From positions 1-64,000 of the forward strand of contig JAYSSR010000040.1 in the NCBI GenBank assembly GCA_043720395.1: a DNA stretch of 64,000 nucleotides, in the 5' to 3' direction. The translations under genes were made by a program, and so were the position numbers. Source of the stretch: JANOYY01 sp043720395 (GTDB lineage: Bacteria > Actinomycetota > Acidimicrobiia > Acidimicrobiales > JANYDT01). Shown here one piece after another: positions 43,302-51,277 of this stretch (its first letter is position 1; the number at the start of each line of letters is the position of its first letter). Below the pieces are notes generated by a model. That model ran no database searches and had not been told where the DNA came from. It worked only from the letters and a program-made list of their open reading frames with translations.

Positions 43302-45230
43302 TCACCCAGAATCGGCGGTTCCCAATTCGTAGGCCCGAAGGAGCACACCGGTTGTTGTCGTTCCCAGGCGGTCGGTGGTCCAACTCCGGTAGCAGCCGCT
43401 CACCAAATCGACGAGCTGCGAGCCATCCGTTTCCGGAGCGGCGAACCGGGAGACCTCGGCGTTCACGTCGTTACGAAGCGACGAAACAATTGCCACCACG
43501 ACTCCGGTCACGAGATCCGAGACAAGAACCTCAGGGGCAACAAGGTCGAATCCCGACCGATCTGCCCCGGCTCGAGCGGCGTCGGCCACAACCGGTGTCA
43601 CGACAACGACCCAACGTGCATGGTGATCCGCTTCCGTGCCGAGCAGGCTTTCGAGGTCCGTTCGCTTCCTTGCCGTTCTCACGGCTGCGAGGGCGGCGCT
43701 CTGCTCGTCTTGAAGGTGACGTTTCAGGACACGGGTAAGCTGCGCCTGCAGCGGGCCGATCACAAACTCGTGATGCCGGTCGCCGCCGTCTGATCCGTCC
43801 GAGACCCCGAGCGACGAAACACTAGACGGGTCGAGGGAGTCATCGACGAACGGACCATCCACAAGGTCGATGACATCGGCACCTTCGACCGGGACCTGTT
43901 CGGCGAATCGTGATCGCGTCGGACGGGTGCGCGTGCGAGGTTCGACACGGGTGGAGGTGAGTTCTGTGGCGGCGTCTTCAGAACCAGCGCTGTCGTCGCC
44001 AGCCAGTGTCTTGCGAGCCTCTGCTGTTGCGGCTTCACGCTCGGCGCGCAGCTTGGCAAACAGGCCGTCAATGTCAACGTTCGGACGGCGATGTCCGTCG
44101 TCGGCCTGCTCCGACGGCACCGAAACCTCAGGTTCCGAAACGTCCGAGTGAGAAACCTCAAGGCCTGACAACGCCAGAACTGTGCCGTTCTCTACGACGA
44201 CCGGCGGGGCACCAACCTCGACTCCTTCCCCGACCTCGGCACGCCCCTCGGGTTGCTCGTCGTTCTGAGCGTCACTTGTGGTCGCGGCCGGGACTTCGGT
44301 CACCGGCGGGACCTCGCTCAGCATCTGCACCTCGGTGAGTGGCTCTGACAGCTCCGGCTCTGAGACCTCCGGCTCTGAGACCTCCGACTCCACATCAGCC
44401 AAAGCGGCCAGGGAGGACTCACTCACCATCGTGAGGTGTCGAGATCCGAGCAACTCGATCTCAAGATCCTGCGGCGTCGGCATGGTCTCCGCATTGACCC
44501 GACGACCGGCCGCCTCTGCAGCGATTTTCGCCTCGATCTCTGCGGTCGACAGATCCCGTGTTGCTTCATCGACCAGCTTGCGGGCCTCGCGAAGCGACTC
44601 GACGAGTCTCTCCCGTGCGACTCGCATCTGCTCCAGCTGAACATGAGCGACCCGACGACGTTTGGCCAAGTCACCGAGAACCCGCTCGCGAACTGCGCGC
44701 GCCTCGCCAATCATGAGCCTTGCCTGTTCACGTGCCAACACGGGATCGGAGGTCTCCGACAATGTTGCCTCAACCACGGCCAGGGATTCACCCGTCGGGC
44801 GTCCGCGTGACTCAGCGCGTGCTCGAAGGATGATGCGGGCAGCTTCGTCGTTCGAGCGAGCCACGATCGCGTTTGCCTCGTTGCGCGCCGACGCCAGGAC
44901 GGCGTCGGCTTCAGCCCGCGCCTTGGCCCGCAGTTCCTCGACATCGAGCATGTGCGGAGGAGGAGTGTGCACGTCCGGTGCAGGAGAGTCGGGCGGCACC
45001 TCTCGCGCTGCTGCGCTCCTACGTGCCAGCTCGTCGCGCAGCATCGTCTCACTGACGAGCAATGCGTCGTAGGCGAGGGCGACCATTTCGAGGTGAGCTC
45101 GTACCTCGTCGGGGTCAAGGCCACGAAATGATGTTGCGAAGCGAACCGAACGAATCCGTTCGGCATTGAGTCGTTCGGCGTTCTTCATCTTGGTTTCGGG
45201 TGCCTTGTGTTCGGGCGTCTTGGTGCTCAT
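43302..45230 (-). CDS. DivIVA-domain protein with coiled coil and acidic repeat linker
   Basis: A 642-residue protein. Residues ~24-60 hold the DivIVA N-terminal signature SVRFATSFRGLDPDEVRAHL. A long coiled coil follows (~90-250: LRAKARAEADAVLASARNEA and onward), then an acidic Ser/Glu/Pro/Val-rich region (~280-400) with SEPEV/SEPEL repeats, and a globular C-terminal ~200 residues I do not recognise. DivIVA proteins mark curved membrane and organise division or polar growth. A GAGAGG Shine-Dalgarno precedes the ATG. It follows the PDZ protease gene by 35 bp. The large extra C-terminal domain is unusual for the family. Confidence 0.75.
   Translation of the reverse strand: MSTKTPEHKAPETKMKNAERLNAERIRSVRFATSFRGLDPDEVRAHLEMVALAYDALLVSETMLRDELARRSAAAREVPPDSPAPDVHTPPPHMLDVEELRAKARAEADAVLASARNEANAIVARSNDEAARIILRARAESRGRPTGESLAVVEATLSETSDPVLAREQARLMIGEARAVRERVLGDLAKRRRVAHVQLEQMRVARERLVESLREARKLVDEATRDLSTAEIEAKIAAEAAGRRVNAETMPTPQDLEIELLGSRHLTMVSESSLAALADVESEVSEPEVSEPELSEPLTEVQMLSEVPPVTEVPAATTSDAQNDEQPEGRAEVGEGVEVGAPPVVVENGTVLALSGLEVSHSDVSEPEVSVPSEQADDGHRRPNVDIDGLFAKLRAEREAATAEARKTLAGDDSAGSEDAATELTSTRVEPRTRTRPTRSRFAEQVPVEGADVIDLVDGPFVDDSLDPSSVSSLGVSDGSDGGDRHHEFVIGPLQAQLTRVLKRHLQDEQSAALAAVRTARKRTDLESLLGTEADHHARWVVVVTPVVADAARAGADRSGFDLVAPEVLVSDLVTGVVVAIVSSLRNDVNAEVSRFAAPETDGSQLVDLVSGCYRSWTTDRLGTTTTGVLLRAYELGTADSG
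44341..44390 (-). repeat. In-frame 15-bp tandem repeat in the DivIVA-like gene
   Basis: Three full copies and part of a fourth of a 15-bp unit (plus strand GGCTCTGAGACCTCC with minor variants) encode successive SEPEV/SEPEL/SEPLT pentapeptides. Because the unit is a multiple of three, slippage would change linker length without breaking the frame. Similar SEPEV motifs occur further along the linker. Confidence 0.7.
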
Positions 45231-45265
45231 GGAACGGCCTCTCTCGGGGAAGGTTTCGGGCGTTT

Positions 45266-46405
45266 TCAGGGCTTGGGAACGAGCGTGCTCGCTGCCGGCA
45301 GCGGATCGCCTCCGAGCTCACGAAGTGCTTGGAGTGCTTCGTCGAGGTTCTTCACCCCAATGACCTTCATCGACCCGGCCACCGGGCGTGCAAGGTCCAC
45401 TTCGTCGACCGGAACGATGAATAGCTTCGCTCCCGCAGCTTTTACGGCGTGGGTCTTCTGTTTGACGCCGCCGACCGGGCCGACGGAACCGTCGGCCTCG
45501 ATGGTGCCCGTGGCAGCCACCGCAACACCACCCGTCAGTTCTCCCGCGGTCAGTCGATCGAGCAGCGCAAGCGTCATTGCAAGTCCGGCCGATGGACCTC
45601 CGATACGAGCGGTATCGATCTTCACGTCGAAGGGAATCTTGCAGGGCGAACCCTTCACCGAGCCCGCGTACACCCCGATCACCGCGCGTCCGGACTGCGT
45701 TCCTGTCGTCACGATCGAGACCGCCCGTATCGCCGAACTACCAGTGCGAACGTCGAGACGTACGGTCTCGCCTGGCTTGTGGCTGGAGATCACCGTCCGC
45801 AGATCGCCGAGGAGGCAGAGGGACTGTCCGTCGGCGCGCACCACCACGTCGTCTTTTTTCAAGATCCCGAACGCAGGAGCTTTTGGCTCAACGTGCGTAA
45901 CGAGGACGCCGCCGCCCGCCGACTCGTATCCGAGTTTGCGCGCCGCGACCACCCGTGCGACCTGCTTCGAGTCGTCCATCTCCTCGACGCTCTGACGTCG
46001 GTTCTCCTCGGGCGACGAGTCGCCGAGGATCTGGCGTTCCGGCTCGATGTCGACGTCGTCTCGAAGCCACCCGTCGATCATGTCGAGCAGTCGCGGTTCC
46101 GGTACCAGTGCGACCGTGGCCCAGAGCACCTTGCCCGACGCCGGATACTCCTCGACGCCACTTACGGCGAGTCGCGAGCCGACCGAGTCGGCGGAACCCG
46201 GTCGGATGACGACATTCGGAAAGGTGTAGAAGGCGGCGAAAGCGGAGACAGCCACCACGGTGAGTGCGATTGCCAGCCCGATCCAACGCGACACAAAACC
46301 CCACACGCGTCGACCTCTCGAAGCAGTGGGTTCGGCGGGCGTCGGCGGAACCTGGGGGTTCGCGGGAAGGTTCGTGGATCTGATCAGACGAGCCTGCCAT
46401 GCCAA
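45266..46405 (-). CDS. Membrane-anchored PDZ-Lon (S16) peptidase, YlbL-like
   Basis: ~379 residues. One transmembrane segment near the N-terminus (WIGLAIALTVVAVSAFAAFY), an extracytoplasmic PDZ-like domain (VLVTHVEPKAPAFGILKKDD; SHKPGETVRLDV), then an S16 Lon-type peptidase domain with the serine in RIGGPSAGLAMTLAL and the lysine in VGGVKQKTHAVKAAGA, giving a Ser-Lys dyad. It probably cleaves envelope proteins. The start is uncertain. TTG at 46405 is the longest option and overlaps the promoter side of the divergent HEAT gene; a GTG at VWGFVSRW, nearer the membrane segment, is possible. Confidence 0.87.
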   Translation of the reverse strand: MAWQARLIRSTNLPANPQVPPTPAEPTASRGRRVWGFVSRWIGLAIALTVVAVSAFAAFYTFPNVVIRPGSADSVGSRLAVSGVEEYPASGKVLWATVALVPEPRLLDMIDGWLRDDVDIEPERQILGDSSPEENRRQSVEEMDDSKQVARVVAARKLGYESAGGGVLVTHVEPKAPAFGILKKDDVVVRADGQSLCLLGDLRTVISSHKPGETVRLDVRTGSSAIRAVSIVTTGTQSGRAVIGVYAGSVKGSPCKIPFDVKIDTARIGGPSAGLAMTLALLDRLTAGELTGGVAVAATGTIEADGSVGPVGGVKQKTHAVKAAGAKLFIVPVDEVDLARPVAGSMKVIGVKNLDEALQALRELGGDPLPAASTLVPKP

Positions 46406-46425
46406 CCCCGCCTACCGTGGGACAC

Positions 46426-47076
46426 ATGGCGCTCGAACCTCCGACGAACCCGAAAGACGAACGCCTGAACGTGATCCGGGCCGGCCACTTCGGTGACGTC
46501 GACACGGCCAGGCGGGGCTGCTCGTCCGACGACGCATCGGTTCGAGAAGCTGCGTATGCGGCCCTTGCCCGCCTCGGCCAGCTCGACGATGAAACCCTTG
46601 TTGCGGCGCTTCGTGACCCATCGGTTCGTGTCTGTCGACGAGCGACCGAACTAGCCGCGAACGCTCAGCCCGCCACTGCGGTGGACCAGGCGCTCCTGGC
46701 GATGGTCGGCGGCGTCGATCACACCCTCGCCGAATCAGCGGCTTGGGCGCTCGGTGAACGACACCAAACGTCAGAAGGCCAGAACGACGGACGCGACTCC
46801 GATCCGGCCATCTTCAGCGCGCTCGCCGAGGCCGCCACCAAGCACGCCGATGCGCTCGTTCGCGAAGCCGCCACCGCTTCGCTCGGCTGTATCGGAGAGC
46901 CCTCGACCTTGTGGGCTGTGGTCGCCGCTTGCAAGGACAAGGCGACCGTGCGGCGTCGGGCGGTGATTGCGCTCGCGGCGTTCGAGGGGCCCGAGGTCGA
47001 TGCCGCATTGCGCCTCGCGCGGGAAGATCGCGACTGGCAGGTCCGCCAGGCCGCCGAGGATCTTCTTGCGCCGTGA
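46426..47076 (+). CDS. HEAT-repeat protein
   Basis: A 216-residue alpha-solenoid made of ~30-residue units: DDASVREAAYAALARLGQLD, DPSVRVCRRATELAANA, ALVREAATASLGCIGEP, ATVRRRAVIALAAFEGPEV and DWQVRQAAEDLLAP. The spacing and the DxxVRxxAAxAL pattern are those of HEAT/PBS-lyase repeats, which serve as protein-protein scaffolds. No catalytic motif. The start was set at ATG (MALEPPTN), 55 bp before the acyl-CoA synthetase gene at its other end. The proteins it binds are unknown. Confidence 0.8.
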   Translation: MALEPPTNPKDERLNVIRAGHFGDVDTARRGCSSDDASVREAAYAALARLGQLDDETLVAALRDPSVRVCRRATELAANAQPATAVDQALLAMVGGVDHTLAESAAWALGERHQTSEGQNDGRDSDPAIFSALAEAATKHADALVREAATASLGCIGEPSTLWAVVAACKDKATVRRRAVIALAAFEGPEVDAALRLAREDRDWQVRQAAEDLLAP

Positions 47077-47131
47077 GCGGCTCGTCTCGTCGGCGTACCG
47101 CCGAGCGTGGATTCTCCGTACAGTTGGCACC

Positions 47132-48799
47132 ATGAAGAGCACGATGCAGCACCATCCACTGCTGATCTCGATGATCCTGCGCCGCGGGTCGACCGTCCAC
47201 GGTGGGTCCAAGGTCACGACCGTCGATGCGTACGACGCTGCGACCGGCGAGACCACCACTCGAACCGTCACGTTCGCGGAGATCGGCGAGAACGCGGCAC
47301 GCCTCGCGAACGTGCTGCGCCGCCTCGGCATCGATGCCGACCAGCGTGTTGGCACGTTTTGCTGGAATCACCAGGAACACCTTGAGTGCTACCTCGGGAT
47401 TCCCTCGATGGGAGCGGTGCTCCATACGCTCAATATCCGGCTCTTCCCTGAGCAGCTCACGTATGTCGCGAACCATGCCGACGACCGCGTGATTGTCATC
47501 GACGACTCGCTCATCCCGCTGATCTGCAGGGTCGCGGGGACGCTCCCCAACGTCACGCACTTTCTCGTGATCGGTGCCAACGAACACGCGACGCTCGCCT
47601 CGGCATTCCCCGACGCGACGGTGCTCGACTACCGAGCCGAACTCGCGAAGGAATCCGCCGAGTTCGCCTGGCCCGAAGACCTCGACGAGACCTGCGCCGC
47701 GGCCATGTGCTACACGTCGGGAACCACCGGGAACCCAAAGGGTGTGGCCTACTCGCATCGGTCCACATGGCTCCACTCGCTGGCTTCGCTCGGCGGTCCG
47801 ATGCTCGGCCTCGATGAGCCCGACCGCCTCCTCGTGATCGTGCCGATGTTTCACGCGAATGCCTGGGGTGCGCCCTACAGCGCGTTCTTCTGCGGGGCCG
47901 ATTTCGTGTTTCCGAAGCAGTTCCTTCAGGCCGCTCCGCTGGCTGCGATGATGGCCGAGTTCCGGCCGACCGTCACGATGGCCGTGCCAACGATCTGGAA
48001 CGACCTCTGGAACTACGGCGAGTCTCATTCGCTTGACCTCTCCTCGCTGCGCAGCGTCACGGCCGGCGGTTCAGCGGTCCCTCGGGTCCTCATGCAGCGG
48101 TTCAATGACAAGTACGGGCTCCAGATCATGCAGGGCTGGGGAATGACCGAGACCTCACCGCTCGGTTCGCTGGCACGTCCACCGAAGGACGCTCCGGCCG
48201 AACAGGCAATGGACTACCACGACCTCGCTGGACGCGTGCTCCCGGGCGTCGAAATGCGGATCGTATCGAATGAATTCACCGGTGAGGTGGCACCGCGCGA
48301 CGCGAGGACAATAGGGGAAATCGAGGTCCGCGGCCCGTGGGTGACCGGATCGTATTACCTCGACCCGACTCCCGAAAAGTTCCGAGACGGCTGGCTCCGC
48401 ACGGGCGACATGGGAACGATGGACGGGCAGGGGTTCCTCCGCATCACCGACCGCACGAAGGACGTCATCAAATCAGGCGGTGAGTGGGTGTCGAGCATCG
48501 ATCTGGAGAACGTGATCATGGCCCACCCGGCGGTGTTGGAAGCGGCCGTGATCGGCATTCCCGACGCGAAGTGGGACGAGCGTCCAATGGCGTGCATTGT
48601 CGTGCGAGAGGGCGTTGCGGCCGACGAGTCCACGGTGGTGAGCGTCAAGGAGTTCCTCGGCGAGCGGGTCGCGAAGTGGTGGATTCCGGAGCGCTGGACC
48701 TTCGTGGCAGCGGTCCCGAAGACCAGCGTCGGCAAGTTCGACAAGAAGGTGCTCCGGGCACAGCACGCGGACGGCGCACTCGACGTAATTAGCAGATAA
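47132..48799 (+). CDS. Fatty-acyl-CoA synthetase (AMP-forming)
   Basis: ANL-superfamily ligase, 555 residues. The adenylation P-loop is MCYTSGTTGNPKGVAYSHRS, followed by QGWGMTETSPLGSL, the hinge region GWLRTGDMGTMDGQGFLRI and TDRTKDVIKSGGEWVSSIDL, and the catalytic lysine in TSVGKFDKKVLR. The sequence style matches medium/long-chain acyl-CoA synthetases. The start was set at MKSTMQHHPLLI, which fits the family. Its 3' end overlaps the convergent MFS gene by 11 bp. It may supply acyl-CoA for the dehydrogenase and crotonase encoded elsewhere in the window. Confidence 0.93.
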   Translation: MKSTMQHHPLLISMILRRGSTVHGGSKVTTVDAYDAATGETTTRTVTFAEIGENAARLANVLRRLGIDADQRVGTFCWNHQEHLECYLGIPSMGAVLHTLNIRLFPEQLTYVANHADDRVIVIDDSLIPLICRVAGTLPNVTHFLVIGANEHATLASAFPDATVLDYRAELAKESAEFAWPEDLDETCAAAMCYTSGTTGNPKGVAYSHRSTWLHSLASLGGPMLGLDEPDRLLVIVPMFHANAWGAPYSAFFCGADFVFPKQFLQAAPLAAMMAEFRPTVTMAVPTIWNDLWNYGESHSLDLSSLRSVTAGGSAVPRVLMQRFNDKYGLQIMQGWGMTETSPLGSLARPPKDAPAEQAMDYHDLAGRVLPGVEMRIVSNEFTGEVAPRDARTIGEIEVRGPWVTGSYYLDPTPEKFRDGWLRTGDMGTMDGQGFLRITDRTKDVIKSGGEWVSSIDLENVIMAHPAVLEAAVIGIPDAKWDERPMACIVVREGVAADESTVVSVKEFLGERVAKWWIPERWTFVAAVPKTSVGKFDKKVLRAQHADGALDVISR

Positions 48800-49970
48800 C
48801 GGCTGGTTCGTTTCCTGCTGTTTTACCGAGATACCCGGCCCGTTTCGCCAGGGCCGCGCCGCTTACCACGAGAGCACTCATGACGACGCCACACGTCACG
48901 TAGGCAAACGTCCTCGACGTCGCGCCGTAGATCGACCCAGCGCCAAGCGCGGCAAGGCCGCCCATGAGTGTTTGACAGCCACCGAGCAAACCTTGCGCGG
49001 CCGCCTGACGATGCGGCGGAGCGACCATGCCGATCGCAATGCCTGTGCCGGTCACGGTGAGACCGTCGCTCACACCGTGCGTCACACCGACCGCCAACAT
49101 CGAGATCGGAGTCGGAAGGAGGCCGTAGGAGGTCATGTAGGCGGCACCGAGCAAAAGCCCGACGCCGCTCGTGCGGAACGGTCCGAGACGCTGCGCGAGA
49201 CGCCCACCGATCGGTCCGAGGAAGATGAGCGGGAGGGCGAAAATGCTGATTCCTGCCTTGGCGATCCACGTCTGCGCGTTCATGTCCTTCATGACGAGCG
49301 TCCAGAGGGCGTCGAAGGTGCCGATCATCACGAACACGGCCAGTCCCATCAGGACGGCTGCGGCGACTCCGGGATTGCGGAGCAGGTCGAGCGCGAATCG
49401 TTCGTGCGCATCGGTCGAAGATCCTTCGTCGACTTTCATACGGAGGAGGTCGGGCAGGCACGCGGCAAGCGCGACCGACATGATGAGGTAGGGCGCTGCG
49501 AGACCGAAGCTTCCAACTGTAAGTGCGCTTATGACGGGTCCGAGGGCGAAACCGCCGACGTCGATGGAGAGGAGCTTGCCGAGACTGTCCCCGAGCGAGT
49601 CCGGGTCGCGCAGAATGAGTATGCGCCGCACCGCCGGAACGGCCATGCCGACGCCGAGGCCCATCACGATGCGTGAGGCGAGCAGAACGGCGATGTTCGT
49701 GCCGTACGCCATGCCGAGCGTTCCGCAGATCTCGACCAGTGCACCGACCACCACGAGTCGCTTCGCATGGCCACGGTCCGCGAGCGGTGCGAGACCGATC
49801 TGCGCAATGAAGCTCGTGAAGAAGCCCGCGGCCACGATCGCGCCGATACCACTTTCCGATATGGCGTAGCGGTCGCGGTACTCGGCCAGCACGGTGAACA
49901 TCACGCCGTAACCCGCCGCCATCAGCCCCGTGGTGGCGAAAAGGATGTACGTCATTCGCCGATTCGACAT
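48789..49970 (-). CDS. MFS transporter
   Basis: ~393 residues with about 12 hydrophobic segments, starting MSNRRMTYILFATTGLMAAGY. The motif-A-like loop reads APLADRGHAKRLVV, and an RIVMGLGVGMAVPAVRRIL segment follows. Substrate unknown. The start was chosen as the methionine before the first helix; an in-frame extension upstream lacks a membrane character. It overlaps the acyl-CoA synthetase stop by 11 bp and begins 13 bp after the 2OG-oxygenase gene on the same strand, so the two may be one transcript. Confidence 0.83.
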   Translation of the reverse strand: MSNRRMTYILFATTGLMAAGYGVMFTVLAEYRDRYAISESGIGAIVAAGFFTSFIAQIGLAPLADRGHAKRLVVVGALVEICGTLGMAYGTNIAVLLASRIVMGLGVGMAVPAVRRILILRDPDSLGDSLGKLLSIDVGGFALGPVISALTVGSFGLAAPYLIMSVALAACLPDLLRMKVDEGSSTDAHERFALDLLRNPGVAAAVLMGLAVFVMIGTFDALWTLVMKDMNAQTWIAKAGISIFALPLIFLGPIGGRLAQRLGPFRTSGVGLLLGAAYMTSYGLLPTPISMLAVGVTHGVSDGLTVTGTGIAIGMVAPPHRQAAAQGLLGGCQTLMGGLAALGAGSIYGATSRTFAYVTCGVVMSALVVSGAALAKRAGYLGKTAGNEPAVIC

Positions 49971-49983
49971 AAATCGGTGCGTG

Positions 49984-50796
49984 CTAGAGGGTTGGCAAGC
50001 CGAAGCGGGCCGGGTTCTGCTGGCCCCAGCGCAGCAGGTCGACGTGCTCATTGCGCGGTGTCGGCACCCAGGGTCGGAGTTCCTGATCGAGGTCGGGATT
50101 CACGAAGTATGCGACGCTGAGCCGCGTCGGAACATCGGCGAGTGCCCGCACACGATGAGGCGTTGGCCGCACGAGGTCGCCCGTGAGAAGTGCGCCGCAC
50201 TCGCCCGCGAACACGATTGGATGTTCCGGCGAGGGCGTCACCGCGGTCCATCCGTCGCCGGTCCGATGTACGTCGAGGCCAGGCGCGTCGGCCATGAGGA
50301 ACGTTACGAGATGGCCGTCCTCGTGGGCGTCCTGAATGAACTCGCGCGTGGCGGTCGAGGGTCGCGAGAAGTTGAGCTGGAGCCACGATTCCTGCGACGT
50401 GCGGATCGCGGCTACGAGGCCGCCGACGCCCGCTTGTTCGGCGAGCGTCTCCAGAACTGCCGCCGCGGCGTCGTCGAGGCCCCGTTGCACGGCACGTGCC
50501 GCTTCGAGCAGCGGGTGTTCGGCGAGCGTGCCGTCGTCGTCGTGACGCCTGTAGCAGAACGTCTCGTTGAGGTCGGGCCGGTCGGGCGACTGGCTGTACT
50601 CGATACCGACCCGGCGCCAGCCCGTCAGTTTTGGTCCGGCTGCATACCGCTCGCTGTATTCGGCTGGGCCTTCAAAGAACCGGTGGGCCTCAGCGAACAA
50701 TGCATGAATGGCCGCGGCGGTTGCCGCGTCGGTCTCGACGGTGCAGGTGCCGGCCTCGGGCATGGTCGCCGCAGGCACGGTCAGGGCAGAAGTCAC
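49984..50796 (-). CDS. 2-Oxoglutarate/Fe(II)-dependent oxygenase, isopenicillin-N-synthase-like
   Basis: A 270-residue double-stranded beta-helix oxygenase. The iron triad is visible as HED in IQDAHEDGHLVTFL and the distal His in VRPTPHRVRALAD; the 2OG-binding Arg is in TRLSVAYFVNPD (RxS). The N-terminal part (IHALFAEAHRFFEGPAEY) matches the DIOX_N type. The start was set at GTG (VTSALTVPAA); a longer in-frame start is possible. Substrate unknown. It is followed 13 bp later by the MFS transporter gene, suggesting modification plus transport of one compound, which is inference. Confidence 0.85.
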   Translation of the reverse strand: MTSALTVPAATMPEAGTCTVETDAATAAAIHALFAEAHRFFEGPAEYSERYAAGPKLTGWRRVGIEYSQSPDRPDLNETFCYRRHDDDGTLAEHPLLEAARAVQRGLDDAAAAVLETLAEQAGVGGLVAAIRTSQESWLQLNFSRPSTATREFIQDAHEDGHLVTFLMADAPGLDVHRTGDGWTAVTPSPEHPIVFAGECGALLTGDLVRPTPHRVRALADVPTRLSVAYFVNPDLDQELRPWVPTPRNEHVDLLRWGQQNPARFGLPTL

Positions 50797-50842
50797 GACG
50801 CAGTCTCCCACCGACCACGTGAGAGGCCGGTGATGAGCTTCG

Positions 50843-51220
50843 CTACTTGATGTCCACCAGATCGACAACGAAGATCAGCGTCTCATTGGGTTTGATGACG
50901 CCACCTGCCCCGTTCGCTCCGTAGCCAAGGTGCGGCGGGATCGTGATCTTGCGGCGTCCGCCGACCTTCATGCCTTGAACGCCCTGGTCCCAACCGGCGA
51001 TCACATGCCCGGCACCGAGTGGGAATTGAAACAATTCGGCGCGGTTCCAGGAGGCGTCGAACTCGCGGCCGGTCGACCACGACACGCCGACGTAATGCAC
51101 ATCGACGAACTTGCCCTTGGTGGCTTCGTGGCCGTCGCCCACGGTCAGGTCCTCGATCACCAACTCTGTTGGCGGCGTCCCGCCTGGGGACGTGACGGCT
51201 GGCTTGCTCAATTCGCTCAT
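50843..51220 (-). CDS. FKBP-type peptidyl-prolyl cis-trans isomerase
   Basis: A 125-residue cytosolic FKBP: VDVHYVGVSWSTGREFDASW, FPLGAGHVIAGWDQGVQGMK, GGRRKITIPPHLGYGANG and a final LIFVVDLVDIK, all classical. No signal peptide or lipobox. The ATG (MSELSKP) was chosen because the family fold begins ~20 residues later; the frame remains open upstream but is not FKBP-like. It is divergent from the Lhr helicase gene with a 57-bp gap. Confidence 0.95.
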   Translation of the reverse strand: MSELSKPAVTSPGGTPPTELVIEDLTVGDGHEATKGKFVDVHYVGVSWSTGREFDASWNRAELFQFPLGAGHVIAGWDQGVQGMKVGGRRKITIPPHLGYGANGAGGVIKPNETLIFVVDLVDIK

Positions 51221-51277
51221 GTGGGACAACGGTAGCCGCCGTCGAAACTGCCATACCCTCGTCGTAGGGTCTTCGCT

